A stretch of DNA of 64,000 bases from Gluconacetobacter johannae (GTDB lineage Bacteria; Pseudomonadota; Alphaproteobacteria; Acetobacterales; Acetobacteraceae): NCBI RefSeq assembly GCF_025994435.1, contig NZ_BAQK01000020.1, positions 1 through 64,000 on the forward strand, read 5' to 3'. Each line of letters begins with the position of its first letter. Position 1 is the stretch's first letter. Of the stretch, positions 1 to 8,029 are shown one piece after another. The notes under the pieces are model-generated. The model was not told where the DNA came from, made no database searches, and saw nothing but the letters and a program-made list of their open reading frames with translations. The position numbers and the translations under genes are program-made.

Positions 1-50
1 GGGACAACCGCCTCTGGACGCCAAAAGCCGCTTGATCACAACGGATACTC

Positions 51-860
51 TCAGGCCCTGAGGCGCGCGCGGCCCCTCACGCCGGGCAGGCACGCCAGCA
101 GATAGGCCAGGGTGCTCAACGCGCTGATCCAGAACGAGGTCGGGCAGTCGGTCCACCACGACAGCGCCAGCCCGCCCCATCCCTCGGCCACCGCCAGCAC
201 GACCGACAGCACGATCCCCCGCCCCGGCGAGGCCGTCAGGCGCTGCGCCGTCGCGGCGGGCCCGACCATCAGGGCGAAGACCAGCAGCACGCCCGTCACC
301 TGCACGCATTCGGCCGTCGCGACCGCGACGATGGCCAGGAAGGCGGTGGACACCGCGCGCAGCGGCACGCCCCGCGCCTCGGCGGCCTCGGGCTGGAGGC
401 TGGCGAACAGCAGCGGCCGGGACAGCACGGCCATCGCGGCGAGGCACGCCGCGCCGAACAGCGCCAGCCAGCCCAGCATCGCCCCGTCCACCCCCAGCAC
501 GTTGCCGAACAGCAGGGCGGTGGCGCGTGTGGCGGACGTCGTCAGGAAATGCAGGAACAGCAGGCCGAACCCCAGGGTGCAGGACAGCACCAGCCCGATG
601 GCGACGTCCCTGCCCTGGGTCGTGCCGCGCCCGCCCAGGCCCATCGCCAGCCCGGCCGCCACCGTCAGCGCCAGCAATCCCCACAGCGGCGGCACGCCCA
701 GCAGCAGGGCGCCCGTCGCGCCGGCAAAGCCGACATGCGACAGGGCGTGGCCGGCGAAGCTTTCCCCGCGCAGCACCATGAAATAGCCCACCAGCCCGGA
801 CAGGACCGCGACGATCCCGGTGGCGGCGAAGGCGTGGCGCATGAATTCGAAGGCGAACAT
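51..860 (-). CDS. znuB: Zinc ABC transporter permease (ZnuB-like)
   Basis: Integral membrane subunit of a high-affinity zinc (possibly manganese) importer of the ABC-3 family. The 269-residue protein is almost entirely hydrophobic, with about seven to eight predicted membrane segments, and carries an early G-E-S-F-A-G-H-A-L-S-H motif typical of ZnuB/MntB permeases (residues 32-42). It is the last gene of a leftward znuA-znuC-znuB cluster, 22 bp after znuC. The metal is inferred from the neighbouring Zur regulator and operator rather than from the permease itself. The length is normal for the family. Confidence 0.93.
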   Translation of the reverse strand: MFAFEFMRHAFAATGIVAVLSGLVGYFMVLRGESFAGHALSHVGFAGATGALLLGVPPLWGLLALTVAAGLAMGLGGRGTTQGRDVAIGLVLSCTLGFGLLFLHFLTTSATRATALLFGNVLGVDGAMLGWLALFGAACLAAMAVLSRPLLFASLQPEAAEARGVPLRAVSTAFLAIVAVATAECVQVTGVLLVFALMVGPAATAQRLTASPGRGIVLSVVLAVAEGWGGLALSWWTDCPTSFWISALSTLAYLLACLPGVRGRARLRA

Positions 861-882
861 GATCGGGTGCTACCGGCCGGGG

Positions 883-1743
883 TCAGGTGTCGGCGACGAC
901 GAAGATGCGTCCGCCGGCGCGGATCACCTCGACCGGCGTGCCGTACAGGGCGGACAGGACGGGGCCGGTCGCGACCTCGTCCACCGGGCCCAGGCGCGCG
1001 GCGCCGCGCCCGACATACAGGACCTCGTCCATCACGCCCAGCAGCGGATTCAGATCATGGGTGGAAAACAGGACCGCGATGCCCAACTGCCGGCGGATGT
1101 CGTTCACCAGGGCCACGACCGCGCGCTGGCCATGGGGGTCCAGGCTGGCCAGCGGCTCGTCCAGCAGCAGCAGGCGGGGCCGCCCCACCAGCGCCTGCGC
1201 CAGCAGCAGGCGCTGGCGTTCGCCGCCCGAGAGCTGATGGATCGGCCGTTCGGCCAGATGGGTGGCGCGGACCAGGGCCAGGACGCGATCGACCTCGGCC
1301 GCGTCATGACGGCGGTGGCGGCCCCAGCCCCAGTCGCACGGCAGGCCCCAGCGTTCGCCATGCAGGGCGGCGGCGATGAAGCTGCGCCCGTCCAGGCGCG
1401 GCACGACGCGGCCATGGAACTGCGGCATGTAGCCGATATCGTGATTGCCGCGCCCGACCGGGCGGCCGAAGACCGAAATCTCCCCCGCCGCCACCGGCAC
1501 GATGCCCAGGATGGCGCGCATCAGGCTGGTCTTGCCCGCCCCGTTGGGCCCCAGGACGCCGACGAACGCCCCTTCGGACACCGTCAGGCTGGCATCGGAC
1601 AGGATGGTCCGGCCGCCGATGCGAATGGTCGCGCGATCCAGCCGTACCGGTGGCGCGGCCGGGCCGGGCGGCGGCATGCGGCCGGCCGCGTCGCAACAGG
1701 CGCCGGTCAAATCGTCCCCCACCGTCATTTCACCCTTTGTCAT
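883..1743 (-). CDS. znuC: Zinc ABC transporter ATP-binding protein (ZnuC-like)
   Basis: Cytoplasmic ATPase that drives zinc import through ZnuB. Visible ABC motifs are Walker A GPNGAGKT (residues 65-72), signature LSGGE (171-175) and Walker B LLLLDEP (191-197), followed by the D-loop and a switch histidine in STHD. The N-terminus has about 30 residues of Pro/Ala-rich sequence before the first strand, so an internal start is possible (for example Met7). It lies between znuA and znuB on the same strand. The gap to znuA contains a palindromic repeat that might affect mRNA stability between the two genes. Confidence 0.93.
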   Translation of the reverse strand: MTKGEMTVGDDLTGACCDAAGRMPPPGPAAPPVRLDRATIRIGGRTILSDASLTVSEGAFVGVLGPNGAGKTSLMRAILGIVPVAAGEISVFGRPVGRGNHDIGYMPQFHGRVVPRLDGRSFIAAALHGERWGLPCDWGWGRHRRHDAAEVDRVLALVRATHLAERPIHQLSGGERQRLLLAQALVGRPRLLLLDEPLASLDPHGQRAVVALVNDIRRQLGIAVLFSTHDLNPLLGVMDEVLYVGRGAARLGPVDEVATGPVLSALYGTPVEVIRAGGRIFVVADT

Positions 1744-1767
1744 CCCAGGCGGCTTTCAGGCGGCATG

Positions 1768-1850
1768 CCTCAGGGCGCTGCCCTGAAACCCGCCAAAGGC
1801 CACCTGCCTTTGGAAACCAATTCGTTTAGCCCTGATCGGGGTGCGGGGCC
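1768..1850. repeat. Palindromic intergenic repeat, copy 1
   Basis: Contains the family modules CTCAGGGCGCTGCCCTGA and CCAAAGG...CCTTTGGAAACC, followed by a CGATCAGGG-type block (minus-strand reading) that overlaps the 3' end of znuA. Sister copies occur near 6.9, 16.5, 45.6, 49.3, 51.2, 56.6, 60.5, 61.7 and 62.5 kb. Confidence 0.75.
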
Positions 1851-2734
1851 AAAGCCTGCGACAGGCGATCCAGCGTCCCGGCGATCCAGTCCTGGTAGCG
1901 CAGGCCCGGCGGCAGGCTCTCGCCGACGCGCAGGACCGGAACCCCGGCCGCCCGCGCCAGCCCGTCCAGCCGGTCGGTCACGGGGCTGGCCGTCTGGTCG
2001 TTCACGATCAGCACCCGCACATGCCGGCTGGTCAGATCGCCCTCCAGCGCCGCCACGTCGGATGGTGCGGGGTCGGTGCCGTTCATGACCGCGCGCTGGA
2101 ACGCCTCGTCCTGCATCGCAAGGCCCACGGCGTGCGCCATCGCGCCGAAGATCGGTTCCGACGCGGCGGCCGGCACGCCGGCATAGCGCGCCCGCAGGGC
2201 GTCGATACGCGCCTGCAACGGGGACAGAGACGCCAGGAACACCCCCAGCCTGTCCTGCAGCGCGGCCCGGCGGTCCGGCATCAGCTCGGCGCAGGTCTCG
2301 GCGAAGGCGGCGGCGACGGTCCGGACGGCCGCCAGATCGTACCAGAAATGCGGGTTGTCGCCGTCGCGCCAGCCCACCCGCCGGGACACCACCAGCATGG
2401 CCGGGCGGGCGCGCGCACCCGCGTCCGTCAGCCGGTCGATCCAGCCGTCATAGCCGCCGCCGTTGGCGATGACGATCCGCGCCGCGCCGACGACGCGGCC
2501 ATCCGACGGGCTGGCCTCGAACAGATGCGGGTCGGTCGAGGGGTTGGTCAGGATGCTGGTGACCGCGACATCCGCGCCGCCGACCTGGCGCGCGATATCG
2601 CCCCAGACCGTTTCGGCCGCGACGACGGCCAGCGGCGCCGCCCGTGCCGGACCCGCCAGGACGGCGAAGGCCGCCAGCAGGGCGAAGACCAGCATGGATG
2701 GCAGGCGGTGACGGCGGAATGCCGGGCAGGACAT
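1826..2734 (-). CDS. znuA: Zinc ABC transporter periplasmic binding protein (ZnuA-like)
   Basis: Captures zinc in the periplasm and delivers it to ZnuBC. The chosen start (ATG at 2734) gives an Arg/His-rich N-terminus and a hydrophobic signal peptide ending near A-R-A-A-P. An upstream in-frame GTG at 2764 would lie close to the Zur site and add non-signal residues. Likely metal ligands are the histidines in D-P-H-L-F-E and N-P-H-F-W-Y-D-L, as in the cluster A-I solute-binding family (ZnuA/TroA). The His-rich loop of enterobacterial ZnuA is not evident. The last residues, ending H-P-D-Q-G, are encoded by a copy of the palindromic repeat, so the native C-terminus may have been extended. Confidence 0.9.
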   Translation of the reverse strand: MSCPAFRRHRLPSMLVFALLAAFAVLAGPARAAPLAVVAAETVWGDIARQVGGADVAVTSILTNPSTDPHLFEASPSDGRVVGAARIVIANGGGYDGWIDRLTDAGARARPAMLVVSRRVGWRDGDNPHFWYDLAAVRTVAAAFAETCAELMPDRRAALQDRLGVFLASLSPLQARIDALRARYAGVPAAASEPIFGAMAHAVGLAMQDEAFQRAVMNGTDPAPSDVAALEGDLTSRHVRVLIVNDQTASPVTDRLDGLARAAGVPVLRVGESLPPGLRYQDWIAGTLDRLSQALAPHPDQG

Positions 2735-2774
2735 GGCGGGACGATCCGGAAGGGGCACGAGCACGAAGCTATAC

Positions 2775-2787
2775 GTTATAATATAAC
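2775..2787. promoter_or_regulatory. Zur operator between znuA and zur
   Basis: GTTATAATATAAC is a perfect 6-1-6 palindrome in an AT-rich patch between the divergent znuA and zur genes. It matches the core of the published proteobacterial Zur consensus (GTTATANTATAAC). Its position, 40 bp before znuA, suits zinc-dependent repression of znuACB and possibly autoregulation of zur. Confidence 0.8.
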
Positions 2788-2890
2788 AAATATCGAGCCT
2801 TCATATAGCGCGCTTTCCGGCGTATGGAAACCGGGCCGCCCAGGCGGCATCGCCACGCGGGTTGGCGCAACGCAGGGGCGGGTGGAAGGC

Positions 2891-3406
2891 ATGACAGGAC
2901 ACAGCTTCACCGACAGGACCGGGACCTTGCTGGACAGCGCGGAACGGCTATGCGTGGCGCGCGGATCACGGCTGACCGAACTGCGGCGCCTGGTCCTGGG
3001 CCTGGTGCTGGATGCCGGGCGGCCGGTGGGCGCCTACGACCTGCTGGACGGGCTGCGCGCCGACAAGAAGGGCGCGGCCCCGCCGACGGTCTACCGGGCG
3101 CTGGATTTCCTGCTGGAACAGGGGCTGATCCACAAGATCGAGCGCCTGTCGGCCTTTGTCGGCTGCACCCACGCACTGGATGCGTCGCACGCGCATGACG
3201 CGGGATGCCACCCGCACGCGGCGCAATTCCTGATCTGCACCGGCTGCGGGCAGGTGACGGAACTGGACGACCGCAACATCGTCCACGCGCTGGTCGACGC
3301 GACGCGGGGCATCGGCTTCACGGTGCGCCAGTCGACCGTCGAGGCCGAAGGGCTGTGCGGCGCCTGCCAGACAGGGTCGCCCGCACAAGCGCACGGCGCG
3401 CCCTGA
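2891..3406 (+). CDS. zur: Fur-family zinc uptake regulator Zur
   Basis: Zinc-sensing repressor of the adjacent transporter, 171 residues. The N-terminal winged helix includes R-L-T-E-L-R-R-L-V-L and the family-typical P-P-T-V-Y-R-A-L-D-F-L-L recognition region. The C-terminal dimerization domain has a His-rich stretch (H-A-H-D-A-G-C-H-P-H) and two CxxC pairs (C-T-G-C and C-G-A-C) for structural zinc. The reading frame stays open far upstream, but homology begins at this ATG and the upstream part covers znuA antisense. The divergent position next to znuA and the intervening Zur palindrome identify it as Zur rather than Fur. Confidence 0.93.
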   Translation: MTGHSFTDRTGTLLDSAERLCVARGSRLTELRRLVLGLVLDAGRPVGAYDLLDGLRADKKGAAPPTVYRALDFLLEQGLIHKIERLSAFVGCTHALDASHAHDAGCHPHAAQFLICTGCGQVTELDDRNIVHALVDATRGIGFTVRQSTVEAEGLCGACQTGSPAQAHGAP

Positions 3407-3476
3407 TTTTCGGGGCCGCTCCCCGGAAACCACGCCGCCGGATGACATCCCGACAGATCGCTGTACAATCGGAGCC

Positions 3477-4325
3477 ATGGTGAAGAACGGATTCAGGGTC
3501 AGGCCGGCCGGCCTGACGGATCGGCGAACGGGACTGACGGCGTTCCGGATCGAAGACGCGCGGGGCCGGCAGGTGGCGCGGATCGCAGCGACCCATGGCG
3601 CGCAGGCCCTGGCCCTGTACTGGCGGGGCCGTGGCTGTCGCGAACTGGCCGGCATCCTGCCGGGATATGGACCCGATGACCGTCTGCGGCGGAGTATCGA
3701 CATGGCGCGTTCCCGCCTTTCTTCCGACGACATGAACGAACTGCCGCTGCCCGAAGGCGCCGCCGGCCGGCAGTCCCCCCGCCCGCGCGTGCCCCGCGCG
3801 GCGCGACGCCCGGCGGCCGGGATCGCGCAGGACGATCTGTTCCAGGCCCGCGCACCGGTGGCGATGCCGGCCGAACCGGCGCCCCTCGCCCCGGCGCCCG
3901 CCTCCATGACGCCCGCCCCGGCCGCGCCCGTTGCCCCGACGGCGCCACCCCGGCGGCGGGTCGCGCATCTGGATGCCGGCGACATCCAGCTGGCGCGCGT
4001 GCATTATCGCGGCCTTCAGCCGTCGGACCCGCCGGACAGCTTCCTCTACCACATCGCGTCGTCGCGCAACGCCGAGCAGATGCTGCGCGACGGGCTGGAC
4101 CTGGACCCGCGGCAACCGCTGCAACTGACCGAGCGGAGCGGCGTGCCGTACTGGCTGTCGCTGTTGATGGATGACGCCGACCCACCGATGGACGAGCCGG
4201 AGGAGGAGGAGGACATCGCCGTCCTGCGCCTGAAGCGGTTCATGGTCGACGATCTGATCGAGGACGACCCGGACGCCACCCGCAGTTCCGGCGTCGCCTG
4301 CTATTTCCTGACCGGCGGCGGCTGA
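3477..4325 (+). CDS. Hypothetical protein with Pro/Ala-rich linker and acidic C-terminal domain
   Basis: No family recognised with confidence. The 282-residue product has an N-terminal basic segment (about 1-85, including a W-R-G-R-G-C-R-E-L-A-G-I-L-P-G motif reminiscent of a helix-turn-helix), a long Pro/Ala-rich disordered linker (about 100-165) and a C-terminal domain from about 175. That domain has F-L-Y-H-I-A-S-S-R-N-A-E-Q-M-L-R-D-G-L, then a run of glutamates and aspartates. The F-L-Y-H-I...L-R-D-G-L pattern resembles the start of ADP-ribosyltransferase-like or KptA-like folds, but this is a guess. It follows zur by 70 bp on the same strand. The start is uncertain because the GGAG upstream is very close to the ATG. 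Confidence 0.7.
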   Translation: MVKNGFRVRPAGLTDRRTGLTAFRIEDARGRQVARIAATHGAQALALYWRGRGCRELAGILPGYGPDDRLRRSIDMARSRLSSDDMNELPLPEGAAGRQSPRPRVPRAARRPAAGIAQDDLFQARAPVAMPAEPAPLAPAPASMTPAPAAPVAPTAPPRRRVAHLDAGDIQLARVHYRGLQPSDPPDSFLYHIASSRNAEQMLRDGLDLDPRQPLQLTERSGVPYWLSLLMDDADPPMDEPEEEEDIAVLRLKRFMVDDLIEDDPDATRSSGVACYFLTGGG

Positions 4326-4357
4326 CCGCCCGGCACGCACCAAGGACGAACCGAGCC

Positions 4358-5356
4358 ATGGATACAGCAATCGCGGAAGTCGAACGCGGCGGCCGCGTGG
4401 AATCGCGCCATGCCGGCACCGCCGTGGTGGTGGACGCCGCCGGGGACGTGGTTTTCGCGCTGGGGGACATCGAGCGCCCGACCTTCCCGCGCTCGGCCGT
4501 CAAGGCGTTCCTGGCCCTGCCTCTGGTGGAAAGCGGCGCCGCCGACCGGCTGGGCCTGGGTGACGAGGAACTGGCCCTGGCCTGCGCGTCGCACACCGGC
4601 GAGCCCGCGCATGTCGCCGTCGCCGCCCGGATGCTGGCGCGGGCCGGCCGCGACGTCGGCTGCCTGGAATGCGGCACGCACTGGCCGGTGGACGACGCCG
4701 CCGCGCGCGACCTGGCCCGGACGGGCGGCGCGCCCTCCGCCCTGCATAACAACTGTTCGGGCAAGCACGCGGGCTTCGTCTGCCTGGCCTGCGACCGGGG
4801 CGAGGCGCCGGGCGGCTATGTCGATCCCGGACATCCCATCATGCGCGAGGTCACGGCGGCGCTGGCCGACGTCACCGGCGCCCCGCATCGCGCCGACAAC
4901 CGGGGCATCGACGGATGTTCGATCCCGACCTACGCCATTCCGCTGCGCGCGCTGGCCCACGGCTTCGCGCGGTTCGGCACCGGGCACGGGCTGGGGGCCG
5001 AGCGGGCGCGGGCGGCGGCACGCCTGCGCGCCGCCGTGGCCGCGTCGCCGTTCATGGTCGCCGGCACCGGCCGGTTCGACACCCGCCTGATGCAGGCGCT
5101 GGGCCCCAGGGTCTTCAGCAAGATGGGGGCCGAGGGCATCATGGCCGCCAGCCTGCCGCAGCAGGGGCTGGGCATCGCCGTCAAATGTCATGACGGCGCA
5201 CCCCGCGCGGCCGAGGTCGCGATGGCCGCCCTGCTGACCCGCTTCCTGGGTCCCGAGGGCGCGGGCGACCCGATACTGGGCACGTTGGCCCGGTACGAAC
5301 TGAAGAACTGGAACGGCATCAGGGTCGGGGAAGTGCGCGCCACCGGGTTCACCTGA
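4358..5356 (+). CDS. L-asparaginase II (Rhizobium etli AnsA-type)
   Basis: Hydrolyses L-asparagine to aspartate and ammonia. It belongs to the PF06089 family (R. etli inducible asparaginase ReAV) and is unrelated to E. coli AnsA/AnsB. Hallmarks are R-S-A-V-K (Ser46/Lys49), A-S-H-T-G-E (Ser78), N-N-C-S-G-K-H-A-G-F (Cys133/Lys136), D-G-C-S-I-P (Cys187) and F-S-K-M-G-A-E-G. These correspond, with a two-residue shift for the first six, to the serine-lysine and zinc-binding residues described for ReAV. At 332 residues it is full length. It lacks a signal peptide, so it is cytoplasmic. It stands between a hypothetical gene and a sugar permease and is probably its own unit. Confidence 0.93.
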   Translation: MDTAIAEVERGGRVESRHAGTAVVVDAAGDVVFALGDIERPTFPRSAVKAFLALPLVESGAADRLGLGDEELALACASHTGEPAHVAVAARMLARAGRDVGCLECGTHWPVDDAAARDLARTGGAPSALHNNCSGKHAGFVCLACDRGEAPGGYVDPGHPIMREVTAALADVTGAPHRADNRGIDGCSIPTYAIPLRALAHGFARFGTGHGLGAERARAAARLRAAVAASPFMVAGTGRFDTRLMQALGPRVFSKMGAEGIMAASLPQQGLGIAVKCHDGAPRAAEVAMAALLTRFLGPEGAGDPILGTLARYELKNWNGIRVGEVRATGFT

Positions 5357-5412
5357 CCACCCGCCTGCTCCCGCCGTCCGGACCGAAAAACAACAAGAAA
5401 AAGGCTCCGTCC

Positions 5413-6801
5413 ATGAATGCAATGTCACCACCGGCCAACGATGCCATCCATCTGCGCTCGATCGTCATCGGCTGCCTGGCGGCGCTGGCCGGGCTGATGT
5501 CCGGCCTGGATATCGGCGTCATTTCCGGCGCGCTGGATTTCGTGGCGCGCGATTTCCACGCCTCGACCCTGGCGCAGGAATGGATCGTCAGCGCCATGAT
5601 GGCCGGGGCCGCGATCGGCGCGCTGGTCGCCGGCTGGATGTCGCATCATCTGGGGCGCAAGCGGTCGCTGGTGATCGGGGCGGCCATCTTCATGGCCGGG
5701 TCGCTGGGCTGCGCGTTCGCCTGGTCCACGCCCAGCATCATCGCGGGCCGGGTGGTCATGGGCCTGGCCATCGGGATCGCGGCCTTCACCGCGCCGCTGT
5801 ACCTGTCCGAAATCGCCAGCGAGCGCGTGCGCGGGGCGATGATCTCGACCTACCAGCTGATGATTACCGTGGGCATCTTCCTGGCGTTCATCAGCGATAC
5901 GCTGTTCAGCTACAGCGGCAACTGGCGCTGGATGTTCGGGGTCGCGGCCATTCCGGCCGGGCTGTTCCTGATCGGGGTGCTGTTCCTGCCCTTCAGCCCG
6001 CGCTGGCTGATGATGAAGGGACGACGGCAGGAGGCGCTGGAGGTCCTGCGTACCCTGCGCGCCAGCCCGCAGGACGCCTCGCGGGAGATCCGCGACATCA
6101 GCGCGCAGCTCCAGCAGAAGCAGCACGGCTTCGCGCTGCTGCGCCGCAACCGCAATTTCCGCCGGTCGATCCTGCTGGGCATCCTGTTGCAGATCATGCA
6201 GCAACTGGCCGGGATCAATGTCGTGATGTACTACGCGCCGAAGATCTTCGCCCTGGCGGGCTATGTCGGCCCGGCGCAACTGTGGTGCACCGCCATCGTC
6301 GGGCTGGTGAACATGCTGGCGACCTTCGTGGCCGTGGGGCTGGTCGACCGGTGGGGACGCAAGCCGATCCTGTATACCGGCTTCGTGGTCATGACCTTCG
6401 GCATGGGCGCGCTGGGCCTGATTATCGACCGGGGGGTCGCCAGCCAGACGACGCAGATCCTGTCGGTGTTCATGCTGCTGGTCTACATCACCGGCTTCGC
6501 CATGTCGGCCGGCCCGCTGATCTGGGTCCTGTGTTCCGAGGTCCAGCCGCTGACGGGCCGCGACCTGGGCATCGCCATCTCGACCCTGACCAACTGGCTG
6601 AGCAACATGGCCGTCGGCGCGACGTTCCTGACCCTGCTGCAAACGCTGGGCAACGGGCCGACCTTCTGGCTGTTCGCGGGCTTCAACGCCCTGTTCATCG
6701 TGCTGACCTGGCTGTTCGTGCCGGAAACCAAGGGCATGTCGCTGGAAGCGATCGAACATCGCCTGATGGCCGGCATCCGCCTGCGCGACATCGGCCGGTA
6801 A
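5413..6801 (+). CDS. Sugar:proton symporter, MFS (GalP/XylE type)
   Basis: Inner-membrane sugar porter of 462 residues with twelve predicted membrane segments in two halves. Family signatures are G-W-M-S-H-H-L-G-R-K-R after TM2, F-S-P-R-W-L after TM6, Q-Q-L-A-G-I-N-V-V-M-Y-Y-A-P in TM7, D-R-W-G-R-K-P in the second half and P-E-T-K-G at the C-terminus. These place it with bacterial galactose, xylose or arabinose/H+ symporters; the substrate cannot be read from sequence. It is followed by a repeat-rich gap and a convergent nucleoside hydrolase gene. The name galP is common for this type in acetic acid bacteria but is not asserted here. Confidence 0.93.
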   Translation: MNAMSPPANDAIHLRSIVIGCLAALAGLMSGLDIGVISGALDFVARDFHASTLAQEWIVSAMMAGAAIGALVAGWMSHHLGRKRSLVIGAAIFMAGSLGCAFAWSTPSIIAGRVVMGLAIGIAAFTAPLYLSEIASERVRGAMISTYQLMITVGIFLAFISDTLFSYSGNWRWMFGVAAIPAGLFLIGVLFLPFSPRWLMMKGRRQEALEVLRTLRASPQDASREIRDISAQLQQKQHGFALLRRNRNFRRSILLGILLQIMQQLAGINVVMYYAPKIFALAGYVGPAQLWCTAIVGLVNMLATFVAVGLVDRWGRKPILYTGFVVMTFGMGALGLIIDRGVASQTTQILSVFMLLVYITGFAMSAGPLIWVLCSEVQPLTGRDLGIAISTLTNWLSNMAVGATFLTLLQTLGNGPTFWLFAGFNALFIVLTWLFVPETKGMSLEAIEHRLMAGIRLRDIGR

Positions 6802-6807
6802 GGCAGG

Positions 6808-6985
6808 TTCGAGGGGCTTTGCCCCCTCATACCAACTTTCCGAAAGACTGACGCATGGGATGTCCCCGCCAAGGGCGTTGCCCTTGACCCCACCAAAGGG
6901 CAGTCGCCCTTTGGAAACCCATTCGTTATCAAACGATTGGGGTGCAGGGCCTCAGGCCCTGCCGGGTCCAGGGCAGAGCCCTGGT
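6808..6985. repeat. Palindromic intergenic repeat, copy 2 (compound)
   Basis: The gap between two convergent genes holds a GAGGGGC/GCCCCCTC hairpin, a CCAAAGGGC...GCCCTTTGG hairpin and a GCAGGGCCTCAGGCCCTGC palindrome. It may act as a bidirectional terminator as well as being a repeat copy; no clear T-tract follows. Confidence 0.75.
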
Positions 6986-6997
6986 TGCGGCTTGGTA

Positions 6998-7960
6998 TCA
7001 GGCCAGGAACGTGTCCGCGTACAGGGCCAGCACGGCGGCGGTGTCGACATCGACCGCCACCGACTGGGACGGGTAGGGGTCCCAAGCGGGCGAGGGCGGG
7101 CAGAGGGCGCCCCGGGGTTTCTGGATGGTCTGGCCATCGGCGACCCCGCCGCACACCACCCGCACCGGTCCATGCCGCCGGGTGAACAGTCCGGGGGCCA
7201 TCACGTTGATGACCGCCAGGCTGTCATGGGCGAAAATCCCCGCCAACCCGCGCGAGCGTTCGTGGAAATCCTGATAGAACCGTGACACCGCGCGCAGGAA
7301 GGCCCCATCCGTGCCGCCCCGCGCGCCCAGCCGGTCCAGATAGGCCGCATCCATCACCACCTGCTGCGTGACGTCCAGGCCCAGCAGCGTGACCGGCCAT
7401 GCCGCCGTCAGCACGGCGTCGGCGGCCTCGGGGTCCGCCAGGATATTGGCCTCGGCCACCGGGGTCATGTTGCCGGCATGGCCGCGCGTGCCGAACGCGC
7501 CGCCCATGATGCTGACGCCGGCGAGCAGGCCGGCGATCGCCGGATCGTGGCGCAGGGCCAGCGCCAGATTGGTCAGCGGCCCCACGGCGATCAGGGTGAT
7601 CTCGCCCGGATAGGCCCGCACCAGATCGACGATCACCTGCCACGCCGGGCGCGGGTCGGGCGCGCGTGCCATGCGCTGGGGCAGCGTCAGACCGCCGATG
7701 CCATTCGCGCCATGGACATGCGGCGCCCCCGTGCCCGCGGGCCGGTCCAGCGGCGTCGCCGCCCCGCGCGCGACCGGCGCGGCCAGGCCCATCCAGTCGG
7801 CCAGCCACAGCGCGTTGCGGGTGACGGTATCGACATCGAGGTTGCCGTGCACGGTGGTGATCGCCAGCAGGTCGAATTCCGGGCGGCGCGTCAGGAAGCG
7901 CAGCGCCATGGCGTCGTCCACGCCGGGATCGGTGTCGAAGATGACTTTGTAGCGCGGCAA
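6998..7960 (-). CDS. Inosine-uridine preferring nucleoside hydrolase
   Basis: Cleaves the N-glycosidic bond of ribonucleosides for base salvage. The N-terminal D-T-D-P-G-V-D-D-A motif (residues 9-17) is the calcium-binding signature of the IunH/CU-NH family. Further conserved elements are T-T-V-H-G-N, the V-G-P-L-T-N-L-A loop, M-G-G-A-F and the late H-D-S-L-A-V (second-half calcium and ribose contacts). At 320 residues it is full length and has no signal peptide. It is monocistronic, with palindromic repeat sequence on both sides. Confidence 0.93.
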   Translation of the reverse strand: MPRYKVIFDTDPGVDDAMALRFLTRRPEFDLLAITTVHGNLDVDTVTRNALWLADWMGLAAPVARGAATPLDRPAGTGAPHVHGANGIGGLTLPQRMARAPDPRPAWQVIVDLVRAYPGEITLIAVGPLTNLALALRHDPAIAGLLAGVSIMGGAFGTRGHAGNMTPVAEANILADPEAADAVLTAAWPVTLLGLDVTQQVVMDAAYLDRLGARGGTDGAFLRAVSRFYQDFHERSRGLAGIFAHDSLAVINVMAPGLFTRRHGPVRVVCGGVADGQTIQKPRGALCPPSPAWDPYPSQSVAVDVDTAAVLALYADTFLA

Positions 7961-8029
7961 AATGATCCCCCCTTGGCGTTACGCAGGGCGCTGCCCTTCA
8001 CCCCCGGGGCCTGGGGCAGCGCCCCGAAC

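Noticed and set aside
1841..3406. 521-codon frame covering zur and the znuA antisense strand.
   Set aside because: Only the part from 2891 resembles a protein family; upstream codons are a GC-rich shadow of znuA.
6808..6985. Hairpins between the sugar permease and nucleoside hydrolase genes considered as standard intrinsic terminators.
   Set aside because: No T-tracts follow the stems; they match the dispersed repeat family, so they are listed as a repeat with only possible terminator activity.
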